From positions 1 through 36,764 of the IMG/VR virus record IMGVR_UViG_3300049919_000088: DNA of 36,764 nt; one strand, given 5' to 3'. Both the position numbers and the translations under genes were made by a program. Each line of letters starts with the position of its first letter. The stretch's first letter is position 1. Below the pieces are notes generated by a model, which ran no database searches, was not told where the DNA came from, and saw only the letters and a program-made list of their open reading frames with translations. Below are positions 1-7,331 of the stretch, piece by piece. Source of the stretch: a virus.

Positions 1-3
1 GCC

Positions 4-585
4 ATGTTCGATGCAGTTCTAGTTAAAAACTCTCAACGTGAATGGTTTCGCTTCTCCCTATGGGCGGACCGAATCTTCATTCTCGATCGAAGGGAGGAAT
101 ACCAGAACTGGGCCGACTATGATAGTGGCTTCGGTGACAACGACAAGGAGGAACTACATGAGCATTATGAGGCCCTCTACGGAAACCGTGCCCCTAAGAA
201 TGCCCACAAGGTAACGTTAACCAAAGCAATTTGGGTGAAGCTGTATTTGAAAGCGAATGACCGCAGTAAGGACTATGTACGTGGAGGCTCTAAAGACCCT
301 GTAACCGGGGAAAAGGAACGCAAGAGAAACCTTAACGGACGCCGATACAAGGTCGTACAGGGTCTTTCTGAGGCACACCTGCAGGATCAAGCACTGACGA
401 TACATCGCGAGCTACTCAAGTATCAGGCTCAGGCCCGTACTGAGACTATTACGGAGGCCGAGGTTGTCGATCTTATGGATCGCATCGCTGCTGCCAAGAT
501 ACTCAAGACAAAGCAAGAGCCGTTTAGAATCTTCCAATACTACCGTAGTGCTCTTATTAAGGCAGGCAAACTCGAAATGTTCTAA
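4..585 (+). CDS. early-region hypothetical protein with C-terminal winged-helix-like domain (5' end may be cut)
   Basis: Open frame of 193 aa; the first ATG lies three bases from the window edge, so the true start may be upstream. Residues 1-90 are rich in aromatic and acidic residues; residues 70-115 are strongly basic (KERKRNLNGRRYK). The last 45 residues (about 147-193) match the pattern of the 948-1337 product: an acidic helix, then RIFQYYRSALIKAGKLEMF against RILSYYQKALTEAGFFTI. Such a compact helical C-terminus would suit nucleic-acid binding, but that is inference. The next gene starts one base after its stop, so the two are probably co-transcribed. I do not recognise a named family. 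Confidence 0.7.
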   Translation: MFDAVLVKNSQREWFRFSLWADRIFILDRREEYQNWADYDSGFGDNDKEELHEHYEALYGNRAPKNAHKVTLTKAIWVKLYLKANDRSKDYVRGGSKDPVTGEKERKRNLNGRRYKVVQGLSEAHLQDQALTIHRELLKYQAQARTETITEAEVVDLMDRIAAAKILKTKQEPFRIFQYYRSALIKAGKLEMF

Positions 586-586
586 T

Positions 587-832
587 ATGCGAACCAACTA
601 CATTGGAAGTAATAGGTGTAGCAGATGTGGTGGGAATGATCCCAACTGCTACGTATGTAGAGCCCCCAAATCTACTGAGGGCCCCTCAGAGATATGTGAC
701 GTACCTTTTACTGATACAGTACTTAGGTGCCCAAACTGTGATTATCACTATATAGCACGTGAACTTAGTACTGGAGAAAAGCAAGGCCCATGCAACTGTA
801 TTATCTGTAGAAGTCAACTACCTCCTCTGTAG
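587..832 (+). CDS. small zinc-knuckle protein
   Basis: An 81-aa protein beginning at ATG 587, directly after the TAA at 583-585. The frame is open further upstream to 464, but that part overlaps the preceding gene out of frame and is rejected. It carries 10 cysteines in paired motifs: CSRC and CYVC near residues 11-24, then CPNC and CIIC near 47-75. This is the pattern of two treble-clef or zinc-ribbon sites. Such small phage proteins often bind nucleic acid or host proteins; the function here is unknown. No Shine-Dalgarno sequence precedes it. Confidence 0.7.
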   Translation: MRTNYIGSNRCSRCGGNDPNCYVCRAPKSTEGPSEICDVPFTDTVLRCPNCDYHYIARELSTGEKQGPCNCIICRSQLPPL

Positions 833-861
833 AATATATTGACCCCCCCGCAAAAAAAGAG

Positions 862-890
862 TTTACAAGAAGCACCTAGTACCCTAAGGT
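862..890 (+). promoter_or_regulatory. putative sigma70-type promoter for the 948 gene
   Basis: TTTACA (862-867), a 17-base spacer, then TAAGGT (885-890) followed by AT. Spacing and sequence parallel the two stronger elements at 1420-1448 and 7758-7786 (TTTACA/T, 17 bases, TAGAGTAT). It predicts a start near 897 and a leader of about 50 bases. The -10 box is a poor match to TATAAT, so this rests mainly on the comparison. Confidence 0.4.
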
Positions 891-947
891 ATCCTCCTAA
901 CGCAAAGCATCTCGCTAAGCGTTCCAACAAACCAACTAACCAATACG

Positions 948-1337
948 ATGGCTAAAAAAGAAACAGCACCAACTCCAGTTACCTCCTCCCCTCCATCCAC
1001 TCCTGATAAAGGTGTAGCAAAGGCAGCAGGTAAGCCTGGCCGCCCAGCAGGACAATCCACGAAGGACGGCGACGTCTTCAAGGCTAACGTCCCGCAACCC
1101 GAGACCAAAATGGCTCCTCAAGCTCTTCAGATCGCTAAGATCGTTGAAGCCTCTGGCACCACTGGCATCTCGCGCAAGGAACTCGTCGCCCAGATGGATG
1201 GCGTGGTCATCACTCGCCAGCCACAAGGCCGCATCCTGAGCTACTACCAAAAAGCTCTCACGGAAGCCGGCTTCTTCACCATCACTGCTGAAGTCGTCGA
1301 GCCCGTGAAGAACGAGGCTGCGGTTGCCAGTGCCTAA
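948..1337 (+). CDS. abundant small basic protein with AT-hook-like motif and winged-helix-like C-terminus
   Basis: 129 aa. Residues 1-45 are Pro/Ala/Lys-rich and disordered-looking, with KPGRPAG resembling an AT-hook core. Residues about 60-107 form a compact domain ending in RILSYYQKALTEAGFF, which parallels the end of the 4-585 product. The tail is Ala/Glu/Val-rich. It stands alone between a promoter-like element and a strong hairpin terminator, and its codons are distinctly more GC-rich than its neighbours (runs of CTC, GTC, CGC, ATC). That is typical of a highly expressed or recently acquired gene. A DNA-binding or nucleoid-associated role is inference. Confidence 0.75.
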   Translation: MAKKETAPTPVTSSPPSTPDKGVAKAAGKPGRPAGQSTKDGDVFKANVPQPETKMAPQALQIAKIVEASGTTGISRKELVAQMDGVVITRQPQGRILSYYQKALTEAGFFTITAEVVEPVKNEAAVASA

Positions 1338-1360
1338 TTGATATCAGGCTCATTGCACCA

Positions 1361-1392
1361 TAACCCCCACTGTAGCAATACAGTGGGGGTTA
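1361..1392 (+). terminator. strong hairpin terminator after the 948 gene
   Basis: A perfect 14-bp stem, TAACCCCCACTGTA (1361-1374) with TACAGTGGGGGTTA (1379-1392), closed by a GCAA tetraloop. It lies 23 bases after the stop. Only a weak T-rich run follows (TTAGTAT), so it may also act as an mRNA 3' stabiliser. Confidence 0.75.
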
Positions 1393-1407
1393 TTAGTATA
1401 CAGAGCC

Positions 1408-1453
1408 GAAACAATTGTATTTACACAGTTAAAACGATTTTATAGAGTATATT
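1408..1453 (+). promoter_or_regulatory. conserved 46-bp promoter element, copy 1
   Basis: Shares 40 of 46 bases with 7746-7791. It holds an 8-bp palindrome ACAATTGT (1411-1418), a -35-like TTTACA (1420-1425), a 17-base spacer and TAGAGTATATT (1443-1453). The ATG at 1458 is only 9 bases beyond the TAGAGT box, so the mRNA would be leaderless or nearly so. The palindrome may be an activator or repressor site. No phage RNA polymerase gene is visible, so host polymerase is the simplest reader. Confidence 0.65.
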
Positions 1454-1457
1454 CAAC

Positions 1458-1892
1458 ATGGCGACACCATATGAACTCCTACAGGCTCAGGTTAGAGAGC
1501 TTACGCGCGAAAAAAAACATCTCACTGATCAGTTGTGTCAAGCACACAAGGTTCACGAGCAGTATAAGATAGAGAAGCAGCAGAAACAAGACCTGTTGTT
1601 TGCTTGCCTACACACCCTAGGCCCACATGTGCAAATTGAAATCGATAGATTTCATGATTTCTTTAAGGATGCACAATTCGACGGCAATCTCCACATGACT
1701 GACGAAGGCCGGTATGTGGTTCGGCTTCAGTTCTACCAAGAAGGCATAGAGATGCACTGGCGTCGTAAGCTACTTCTTGGAGACACTTCTGTAGGGTCTC
1801 TTGCTCAGCTGCAAGCCAACTTTAATGAAGCTCTGCAACAAAATGCAACGCCACAAGAAGCCTACACACTCGCAATCAACAAACAACTATGA
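1458..1892 (+). CDS. hypothetical protein with N-terminal coiled coil
   Basis: 144 aa. Residues about 5-45 are a charged Glu/Lys/Gln-rich helix with heptad-like leucines (a coiled coil); the rest is a mixed alpha/beta domain. No catalytic motif or family was recognised. The start is the only Met before residue 79, and sits just after the conserved promoter element. The stop overlaps the next start as ATGA, so it heads an operon with the methyltransferase and the nucleotide genes. Confidence 0.75.
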   Translation: MATPYELLQAQVRELTREKKHLTDQLCQAHKVHEQYKIEKQQKQDLLFACLHTLGPHVQIEIDRFHDFFKDAQFDGNLHMTDEGRYVVRLQFYQEGIEMHWRRKLLLGDTSVGSLAQLQANFNEALQQNATPQEAYTLAINKQL

Positions 1893-2761
1893 ATGAATTC
1901 GGAAAAACAGTCGACACCACCTTCCTCTCCATCGAACAAGCAGAGAAGCGTGGATTCCTACATCGAGACTACATTGCACACTGTTTCAGGTGGTCTCATG
2001 TCATTAAGAGGCTCATGCAGAGCCAGCGACACAAGACAGCCCGCATCCTTGATATTGGGTGCGGGCGAGAACTACCTTTTGCAAAGACGCTGTACAGTTC
2101 TAAGATGGTGCCAATTTCATACGTCGGCATCGACGCAGGTAAAATCCTCCCTGAGGCGCTAGAAGCCGTAAGTAAGGGAAAAATGGGAGAGGCCACTAAG
2201 ATCTTCGCTAACACCTGCTTCTCTAGCAAATGGGCCACTGATTACGAGAAAATGTTTACTGACATCATCTGCTTCGAGTGCGCTGAGCATGTAGAACCAG
2301 AAATGCTTAAGGATATGCTCGATGGCATGCTACATGTTCTTCACCTAACAGGCCGTGTCTGGATATCAACTCCTTGCTGGGATTATAAGTCGTGCGCTGC
2401 CAACCATGTTAACGAAATGACGTACGGCGCGTTTGGTGCCATGTGCATGGAAGCTGGATTCATCATTGAGAATGTGCATGGAACATTTGCGTCCATTAGT
2501 GATTACAAGCACAAGATGTCTCCAGCGTATGCGGAAGTCTTTGAAGACCTTCGAGACTACTATGACAGTAATGTCCTCTCAGTTATCTTTGCTCCCATGT
2601 TCCCTGCTCAGTCGCGTAACGCACTTTGGGAACTGAGGAAGCCACGGCCAGGTGAGAAGCCTAATTTTGACCAACTGTGCACAATGCAGAAACCATGGGG
2701 TTCTTCAGCTCACTGGGAAAGCATGGCTCGCGAAAACTGGAAAGATAACTGGCCTCAATAA
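1889..2761 (+). CDS. class I SAM-dependent methyltransferase-like protein
   Basis: 290 aa. It shows motif I ILDIGCGRELPF (residues about 53-64), a post-I acidic residue in YVGIDAG (about 82-88), an acidic motif II/IV segment IICFECAEHVEP (about 128-139) and RVWISTPCWD. This is the Rossmann methyltransferase fold of the Methyltransf_11/23 type. The target is unknown. It lacks the (D/N)PPY motif of amino-DNA methylases and the PC/ENV motifs of C5 methylases, so it is not an ordinary DNA methylase. Its place directly before the nucleotide-modifying genes makes a base or nucleotide substrate possible, though a sugar, protein or capping target is equally open. Confidence 0.75.
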   Translation: MNEFGKTVDTTFLSIEQAEKRGFLHRDYIAHCFRWSHVIKRLMQSQRHKTARILDIGCGRELPFAKTLYSSKMVPISYVGIDAGKILPEALEAVSKGKMGEATKIFANTCFSSKWATDYEKMFTDIICFECAEHVEPEMLKDMLDGMLHVLHLTGRVWISTPCWDYKSCAANHVNEMTYGAFGAMCMEAGFIIENVHGTFASISDYKHKMSPAYAEVFEDLRDYYDSNVLSVIFAPMFPAQSRNALWELRKPRPGEKPNFDQLCTMQKPWGSSAHWESMARENWKDNWPQ

Positions 2762-2847
2762 TTTCTTGTGGATTGGCCAATGGCGGGCCACTGTTAACTG
2801 GACACCGGCAGTCGCCATCGGTGCTTGTTCTACACTTACAAAAAATT

Positions 2848-3279
2848 ATGTCAAATCCGTTTAATCAAAGTGCCGTGCTCTTTACCCCTCTAGATGATAT
2901 CGCTGCGTTTCATGAACGCTTCGGTCTTCAACAAAACAACGCAATCGTTCCAATTGGCGAAGAGCGTGATCAAATTAGTCAGGAAGAATGGGAGCTGCGT
3001 ATTACTCGTCTTGTTGATGAAGTTACTGAAACGCAGACGGCCCACGAAGAAGAAGACGACGAAGAATACCTCGACGGTCTTGTTGATATTGTCTACATCG
3101 CTCTTGGAACTGCCTATCGGCGTGGATGGGATTTCTCTGAAGCATGGGCTCGTGTTCACGGTGCCAATATGCAAAAGATCCGTGGTGAAGCCAAGAACAG
3201 CAAGTATGGCAGCAGCTATGACATCATCAAACCAGAAGGCTGGAAATCACCCTCGCACACAGACCTCGTAACCCCATGA
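2848..3279 (+). CDS. MazG-like / phosphoribosyl-ATP-pyrophosphohydrolase-like NTP pyrophosphohydrolase
   Basis: The ATG at 2848 gives 143 aa; an upstream ATG at 2773 in the same frame adds 25 unconvincing residues. The all-alpha NTP-PPase signature is visible: an acidic helix around EEWELRITRLVDEV, an acidic linker HEEEDDEE, then DGLVDIVYIALGTAYRRGWD and EAWARVHGANMQKI. These enzymes hydrolyse (d)NTPs to (d)NMP and PPi using Mg bound by acidic helices. It is followed by a dNMP kinase (4-base overlap) and a dCMP-hydroxymethylase-like enzyme. In that setting it could play the role of T4 gp56, removing dCTP from the pool, which is inference. General dNTP house-cleaning is the alternative. Confidence 0.8.
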   Translation: MSNPFNQSAVLFTPLDDIAAFHERFGLQQNNAIVPIGEERDQISQEEWELRITRLVDEVTETQTAHEEEDDEEYLDGLVDIVYIALGTAYRRGWDFSEAWARVHGANMQKIRGEAKNSKYGSSYDIIKPEGWKSPSHTDLVTP

Positions 3280-3818
3280 TCCCTCGCTTATTTATTATTG
3301 AAGGCCCAGACAACTGTGGCAAGTCCACCCTCGCACAAGCGATCGCTAATAGGTTCAATGCAGTCTATTGGCGCCTAACTTCAGGACAGGGTCTTTGTGA
3401 GCATGCGGCCATGCGACTCTATCAGTCTAATGCGCTTGATAATGCTGAGGTGAACATTAAAGCAGGTCGAAGCGTGGTGCTCGATCGTCATTGGCCATCA
3501 GATCAAGTGTACGGAACCGTCCTGCGCGGTAAACCATCCATTGATGGCGAGCTACTTGCTGCAGTCGAGCTCCAATGTAGATCAATGAATGTTGTCTACA
3601 TCAACTGCTGGCGGGATAATGCCACACTTGAGCATGCCAAGCAAAAAGACCCTGACCACCCCTATGAGGACGAGGTGTACACAAAAGTTGTTGATGGCTA
3701 TCAAGAGCTGTTTGACGAACTGGGTAAGAAAGCAATGGTGGTCCCCTACTACCTGGATTCATTCATTAAGCAGGAGAATCTTCTTCCTGCATTCCTGGAG
3801 GGCTTGAGCAAACTGTGA
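3276..3818 (+). CDS. deoxynucleoside monophosphate kinase (thymidylate-kinase-like P-loop)
   Basis: 180 aa. The P-loop GPDNCGKST is at residues 10-18 and the LID/acceptor motif LDRHWPSDQVYG at about 69-80, with the DR-plus-Ser arrangement of phage dNMP and thymidylate kinases. The C-terminal half is helical. It transfers phosphate from ATP to a dNMP. It overlaps the upstream MazG-like gene (ATGA) and the downstream ThyA-fold gene (TGATG), so the three are translationally coupled. In T4, gp1 kinase phosphorylates 5-hydroxymethyl-dCMP made by gp42; the same order of steps fits here. Substrate preference cannot be read from the sequence. Confidence 0.82.
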   Translation: MIPRLFIIEGPDNCGKSTLAQAIANRFNAVYWRLTSGQGLCEHAAMRLYQSNALDNAEVNIKAGRSVVLDRHWPSDQVYGTVLRGKPSIDGELLAAVELQCRSMNVVYINCWRDNATLEHAKQKDPDHPYEDEVYTKVVDGYQELFDELGKKAMVVPYYLDSFIKQENLLPAFLEGLSKL

Positions 3819-4621
3819 TGTATTACCCTTCAATAAACGAAGCTTGGTTAGGTACACTTAATCAGATCCTAACAACAGGTGAGCTTGTAGAGGTACGGGG
3901 AACTAGGTCGCTGGAGATTATTGGGCACTCAGTAGAATTCCCGATGGGTCAGTCGATCCTAACAATTAAGGATCGTGTAATCAACCGCGACTTCATGTTC
4001 AGAGAAGCATGGTGGATCTTATCTGGTCAGAATAGATTAGACTTATTAGAAACCCATGCTCCATCTTATTCGAAGTTCTCTGATGATGGGATTCGTCTAT
4101 CAGGGGCCTATGGGCCCAAGATTGTAGATCAGATCAGGTTTGTAGTAGATACATTAAAGCATGATCCGTATTCCCGTCAAGCGGTTATCAATATCTGGAG
4201 AGAGAATCCTCGACCTTCAAAGGATATTCCATGCACCTTATCTGTCCAGTTTCTGATCAGGGATGGGTACATTCACACTGTTGTTAATATGCGTAGTAAC
4301 GATGTGTGGCTTGGAATGCCTTACGATGTGTTTAGTTTTACCATGCTTACCTGCCAAGTAGCTTTGGAGCTTGGTGGAGACCTACAGCTCGGCATGATGT
4401 TCCATCATGCAGGATCCAGGCATATTTACTTCAAGGATTCAGATAAGGCAAAATCAAGCGTGACATCGAACATATCTGTTCAATTTGATCAGACCAACTG
4501 TATCTGTCTTAAGCAAATTAAGTCAGTAATATCTTCGACAGGATTTTTTCATCAGATATTACATGATCGTTCAGTTCAACGTTTACCACAACTACCCAAA
4601 CTACTCACATGGCTACAGTAA
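3818..4621 (+). CDS. ThyA-fold pyrimidine enzyme, probable dCMP hydroxymethylase (or methylase)
   Basis: 267 aa from ATG 3818 (GTG 3815 is an alternative). ThyA-family residues are present: E63 (REAWWILSG), SGAYGP, DPYSRQ, catalytic C139 (DIPCTLS), R159 and D162 (MRSNDVWLG), and H202/Y204 (RHIY). The Asn that recognises dUMP in thymidylate synthase (E. coli N177, LGLPFN) is Asp here: D170 in LGMPYD. In T4 gp42 and in engineered synthases an Asp at this site selects dCMP. The stretches VQFLIRDG and VVNMRSNDV also look like gp42 as I remember it. So the likely product is 5-hydroxymethyl-dCMP or 5-methyl-dCMP using methylene-tetrahydrofolate. Plain thymidylate synthase remains possible. It overlaps the ligase start by 13 bases. 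Confidence 0.8.
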   Translation: MYYPSINEAWLGTLNQILTTGELVEVRGTRSLEIIGHSVEFPMGQSILTIKDRVINRDFMFREAWWILSGQNRLDLLETHAPSYSKFSDDGIRLSGAYGPKIVDQIRFVVDTLKHDPYSRQAVINIWRENPRPSKDIPCTLSVQFLIRDGYIHTVVNMRSNDVWLGMPYDVFSFTMLTCQVALELGGDLQLGMMFHHAGSRHIYFKDSDKAKSSVTSNISVQFDQTNCICLKQIKSVISSTGFFHQILHDRSVQRLPQLPKLLTWLQ

Positions 4622-5424
4622 CCCCCATGCTTGCAAGGAATTATGACCCAACAAAGCACAATATCATCGGCTGGGACGCGTCTGAGAAACTCGATGGAGT
4701 TAGGGCTCTTTGGGATGGGTCCCGGTTCTGGACCCGTAATGGGAATATTCTGGATGCTCCTTATCGGATTACTGGTTCTCTGGCTAAAAGGTTAGATCCC
4801 CTCCAGATGGGGAGATGCCTCGATGGTGAGCTATATATCGGCCGAGGTCGTTTCAATGAATGCTCTGGAATTGTTCGGCGCCACGGTGACGAATGGATTG
4901 GTATTGAGTATCACGTATTCGACTACACTTGTAACTTCGGGCGCGATTCAGACCAGCGGCAAGACGATCTTAAAAGTATCCTTCAGCTCATTGATCTTCC
5001 GTTCGTTAAGCTTGTGCCGCAGATACGGATCAATAGTCTAGCTCACCTTACCGAACTGTATGACGAAGTAATCAGGCAAGGGGGTGAAGGTCTCATGCTC
5101 AAGAATCCCAATGCAGAATACTTAGAGTGTGGACCCACTAAGAAACGCTCTCCAAATCTACTCAAAGTAAAATCATTCCATGAAACAGAAGCTATTGTTA
5201 CTGGTTACGTTCCCGGGCTTGGCAAGTATAGGGGTCTTATCGGGGCTCTCATTTGCCGACTACCTAGCGGGAAATCCTTTAACTGTGGTAGCGGTCTATT
5301 GGATAGTGAGCGGGCTCATTATTCTTATTTTGCCGGTCAAACCATAACAGTAAAGTATTTCGAAATGAGCAAGGACGGAGTACCACGTTTCCCAATTTAC
5401 AAAGGAATCAGACACGATGCCTAA
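4609..5424 (+). CDS. ATP-dependent DNA ligase (minimal)
   Basis: 271 aa. Nucleotidyltransferase motifs: I, EKLDGVRA with the adenylated Lys at residue 27; III-like, FDYTCNFGR; IV, GGEGLMLKNP; V, LLKVKSF. An OB-fold domain covers about residues 195-271. The size is that of small phage and bacterial minimal ligases without a DNA-binding domain. It seals nicks left by the polymerase and nuclease encoded next door. The start overlaps the ThyA-like gene and the end overlaps the polymerase gene by 8 bases. Confidence 0.92.
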   Translation: MATVTPMLARNYDPTKHNIIGWDASEKLDGVRALWDGSRFWTRNGNILDAPYRITGSLAKRLDPLQMGRCLDGELYIGRGRFNECSGIVRRHGDEWIGIEYHVFDYTCNFGRDSDQRQDDLKSILQLIDLPFVKLVPQIRINSLAHLTELYDEVIRQGGEGLMLKNPNAEYLECGPTKKRSPNLLKVKSFHETEAIVTGYVPGLGKYRGLIGALICRLPSGKSFNCGSGLLDSERAHYSYFAGQTITVKYFEMSKDGVPRFPIYKGIRHDA

Positions 5425-7330
5425 GCATAAAGACATTCCAGGTCAATTACCTCTATGGGAACCTGCATCTGACTGGGTTGCACCTGATCAGTTTCCTATC
5501 TTCACTACGAAGACTCTCGGGTTTGACGTAGAATCAAGAGACCCGTACCTCACTTCTCGTGGCCCTGGATACATCCGGGGAGATGCAAGTGTCATCGGGT
5601 ATTCTCTTAGTGATGGTCAATCATCATTTTATTTCCCGTTTGGTCACGCCTATGGGGATAATCTCAATCGTGAACGGTGCTTGCGCTTCCTTAACTCAAT
5701 TACATCAGATCCTGCAATCACTCTGATCGGTGCCAATACCATGTATGAACGAGAAGCCCTATGGTCTCTCGGAATGGAAGTAAACTGTAAAATATACGAC
5801 GTACAAATAGCGGAACCGCTTATCAATGAAAACATACGAAATGGGACAGCTCTGGAGAAGCTCGGAAAGAAGTATCTAGAGCAGGGAAAAAATGAGGAAG
5901 GCTTGGTTGAGGCTGCTCGTGCTTTTGGTGTCGATCCCAAGGGTGGCCTATGGCAATTGGCACCTAAGTATGTAGGCAAATACGCTGAGTGGGACGCGTG
6001 GGCCCCTATACATATATGGGCCAAACAGATGGAAGAGATACGAAAACAAGGGCTACAGCGAATTCTGGACCTCGAATTGGAAGTGCAACCTATTCTGTGG
6101 CTCATGCGTTGTGGAGGAATACCGGTTGATGTGGAGCAAGCAAAACTGGCTGCAGATAAATTAGAACTGGAACGAGATGAACTCATTACACAGCTCACTT
6201 TGGAGTATCAAGTCGGAGGTCTACCGAGACTGGATATCTGGTCAGGTCCTATCCTTGCTCGCTACTGCGATCATCATAAAATATACTACCCTAGAACCCC
6301 TAAAGGTAACCCCTCATTCGCCAAAGACTTCCTTGAGACGTCTAGCCATCCGTTCTTCAAGTCGATTAGACACGCAAAGGAACTTGATCGTCTCGCTGGA
6401 ACGTTTATACGCAATTGGATCATTAACAATGCCATCGATGGTAGAGTCCACCCGCAATGGAAGCAACTCGCATCAGACACTGGCGGCACAAAGACAGGTC
6501 GAATGGCGGCGTCGGATCCGAACCCACAACAAGTACCAAAACGTACGAAAGCAAGCAAAGTCATCCGTCCGCTCTTTCGCGCACCAAAGGGGAAGATGTG
6601 GGCCAAACTAGATTACAGCCAGCAAGAACCGCGAATACTTCTACATTTTGCTTATCGTATGGGATTGGATGGAGCAGCAGAGGCGCGTCAGCGGTATGTC
6701 GATGATCCTGAAACTGACTTCTACAATCTCATGATGGAGATGGCTAATATCGAACGTACTCCTGCTAAGGATCTGTACCTAGGCAGGTGTTACGGAATGG
6801 GTGGAGAAAAGCTAGCAGCCAAGCTTAAATGCAATGTAGAAGAAGCCTATAAAATACTCGCCAACTTCGATGCAAAACTACCGTTCATTAAACAGTTGTC
6901 AGAGAAGTGTGAGCAACTCGCTAACTCACGTGGATTTATCAAGACCCTGTCTGGCCGGAAGCGACACTTTGACCAATGGGAGCCAGCAGACCGAAAGGCA
7001 GCTGCTCGGTTGGAGAAAGATACTTTCTCTGTCAACTCCCTGGCAGAAGCCCACGCCAAGTGGCCTGGAATTTCCATACGCAGATCAGATACACGACTGG
7101 CGCTTAACTCACTCATCCAGGGCAGTGCCGCAGATATGACTAAAGAGGCAATGGTCAGGGTCTATTCAGCTATGGGTCTCGTTCCGTGTATGCAGGTGCA
7201 CGATGAGCTCAACTACATTATTGATAATTACGATCAGGCATTAGAGATTAAACACCACATGGAAAACTGTGTGGACTTAACTGTTCCAATCAAAGCCGAT
7301 CTTGATTGGGGCGACGCATGGGCAACATAA
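5417..7330 (+). CDS. polA: family A DNA polymerase with 3'-5' exonuclease domain
   Basis: 637 aa, T7-type size. Exonuclease: ExoI FDVESR (D37, E39), ExoII ANTMYERE (Glu in place of the usual Asp), ExoIII YAEWD. Polymerase: motif A KLDYSQQEPR (D399), O-helix motif B RTPAKDLYLGRCYG (R447, K451), motif C QVHDELN (D596). The residue equivalent to E. coli F762 / T7 Y526 is Leu455, the variant found in many environmental phages and tied to altered ddNTP discrimination. No primase or 5' nuclease domain is fused. It is the replicative polymerase of the phage, within a run of overlapping replication genes. Confidence 0.95.
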   Translation: MPKHKDIPGQLPLWEPASDWVAPDQFPIFTTKTLGFDVESRDPYLTSRGPGYIRGDASVIGYSLSDGQSSFYFPFGHAYGDNLNRERCLRFLNSITSDPAITLIGANTMYEREALWSLGMEVNCKIYDVQIAEPLINENIRNGTALEKLGKKYLEQGKNEEGLVEAARAFGVDPKGGLWQLAPKYVGKYAEWDAWAPIHIWAKQMEEIRKQGLQRILDLELEVQPILWLMRCGGIPVDVEQAKLAADKLELERDELITQLTLEYQVGGLPRLDIWSGPILARYCDHHKIYYPRTPKGNPSFAKDFLETSSHPFFKSIRHAKELDRLAGTFIRNWIINNAIDGRVHPQWKQLASDTGGTKTGRMAASDPNPQQVPKRTKASKVIRPLFRAPKGKMWAKLDYSQQEPRILLHFAYRMGLDGAAEARQRYVDDPETDFYNLMMEMANIERTPAKDLYLGRCYGMGGEKLAAKLKCNVEEAYKILANFDAKLPFIKQLSEKCEQLANSRGFIKTLSGRKRHFDQWEPADRKAAARLEKDTFSVNSLAEAHAKWPGISIRRSDTRLALNSLIQGSAADMTKEAMVRVYSAMGLVPCMQVHDELNYIIDNYDQALEIKHHMENCVDLTVPIKADLDWGDAWAT

Positions 7331-7331
7331 T

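Noticed and set aside
298-300. Empty entry in the findings list at this position
   Set aside because: It carries no biological claim and should be disregarded.
464-586. Longer start for the zinc-knuckle gene
   Set aside because: The extra part overlaps the preceding gene in another frame and lacks the cysteine pattern; ATG 587 follows the upstream stop directly.
1889-2761. DNA adenine or cytosine methylase of a restriction system
   Set aside because: No DPPY-type or PC motif and no restriction enzyme partner.
2773-2847. Upstream start for the MazG-like gene
   Set aside because: The added residues have no family resemblance and the ATG at 2848 begins the conserved part.
3818-4621. Straight annotation as thymidylate synthase (thyA)
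   Set aside because: The overall fold fits, but Asp replaces the dUMP-binding Asn, so a dCMP-using enzyme is the better reading; kept as an alternative.
5650-6198. 182-aa open frame antisense to the polymerase gene
   Set aside because: Shadow of a well-conserved polymerase; Ser/Cys-rich composition without family features.
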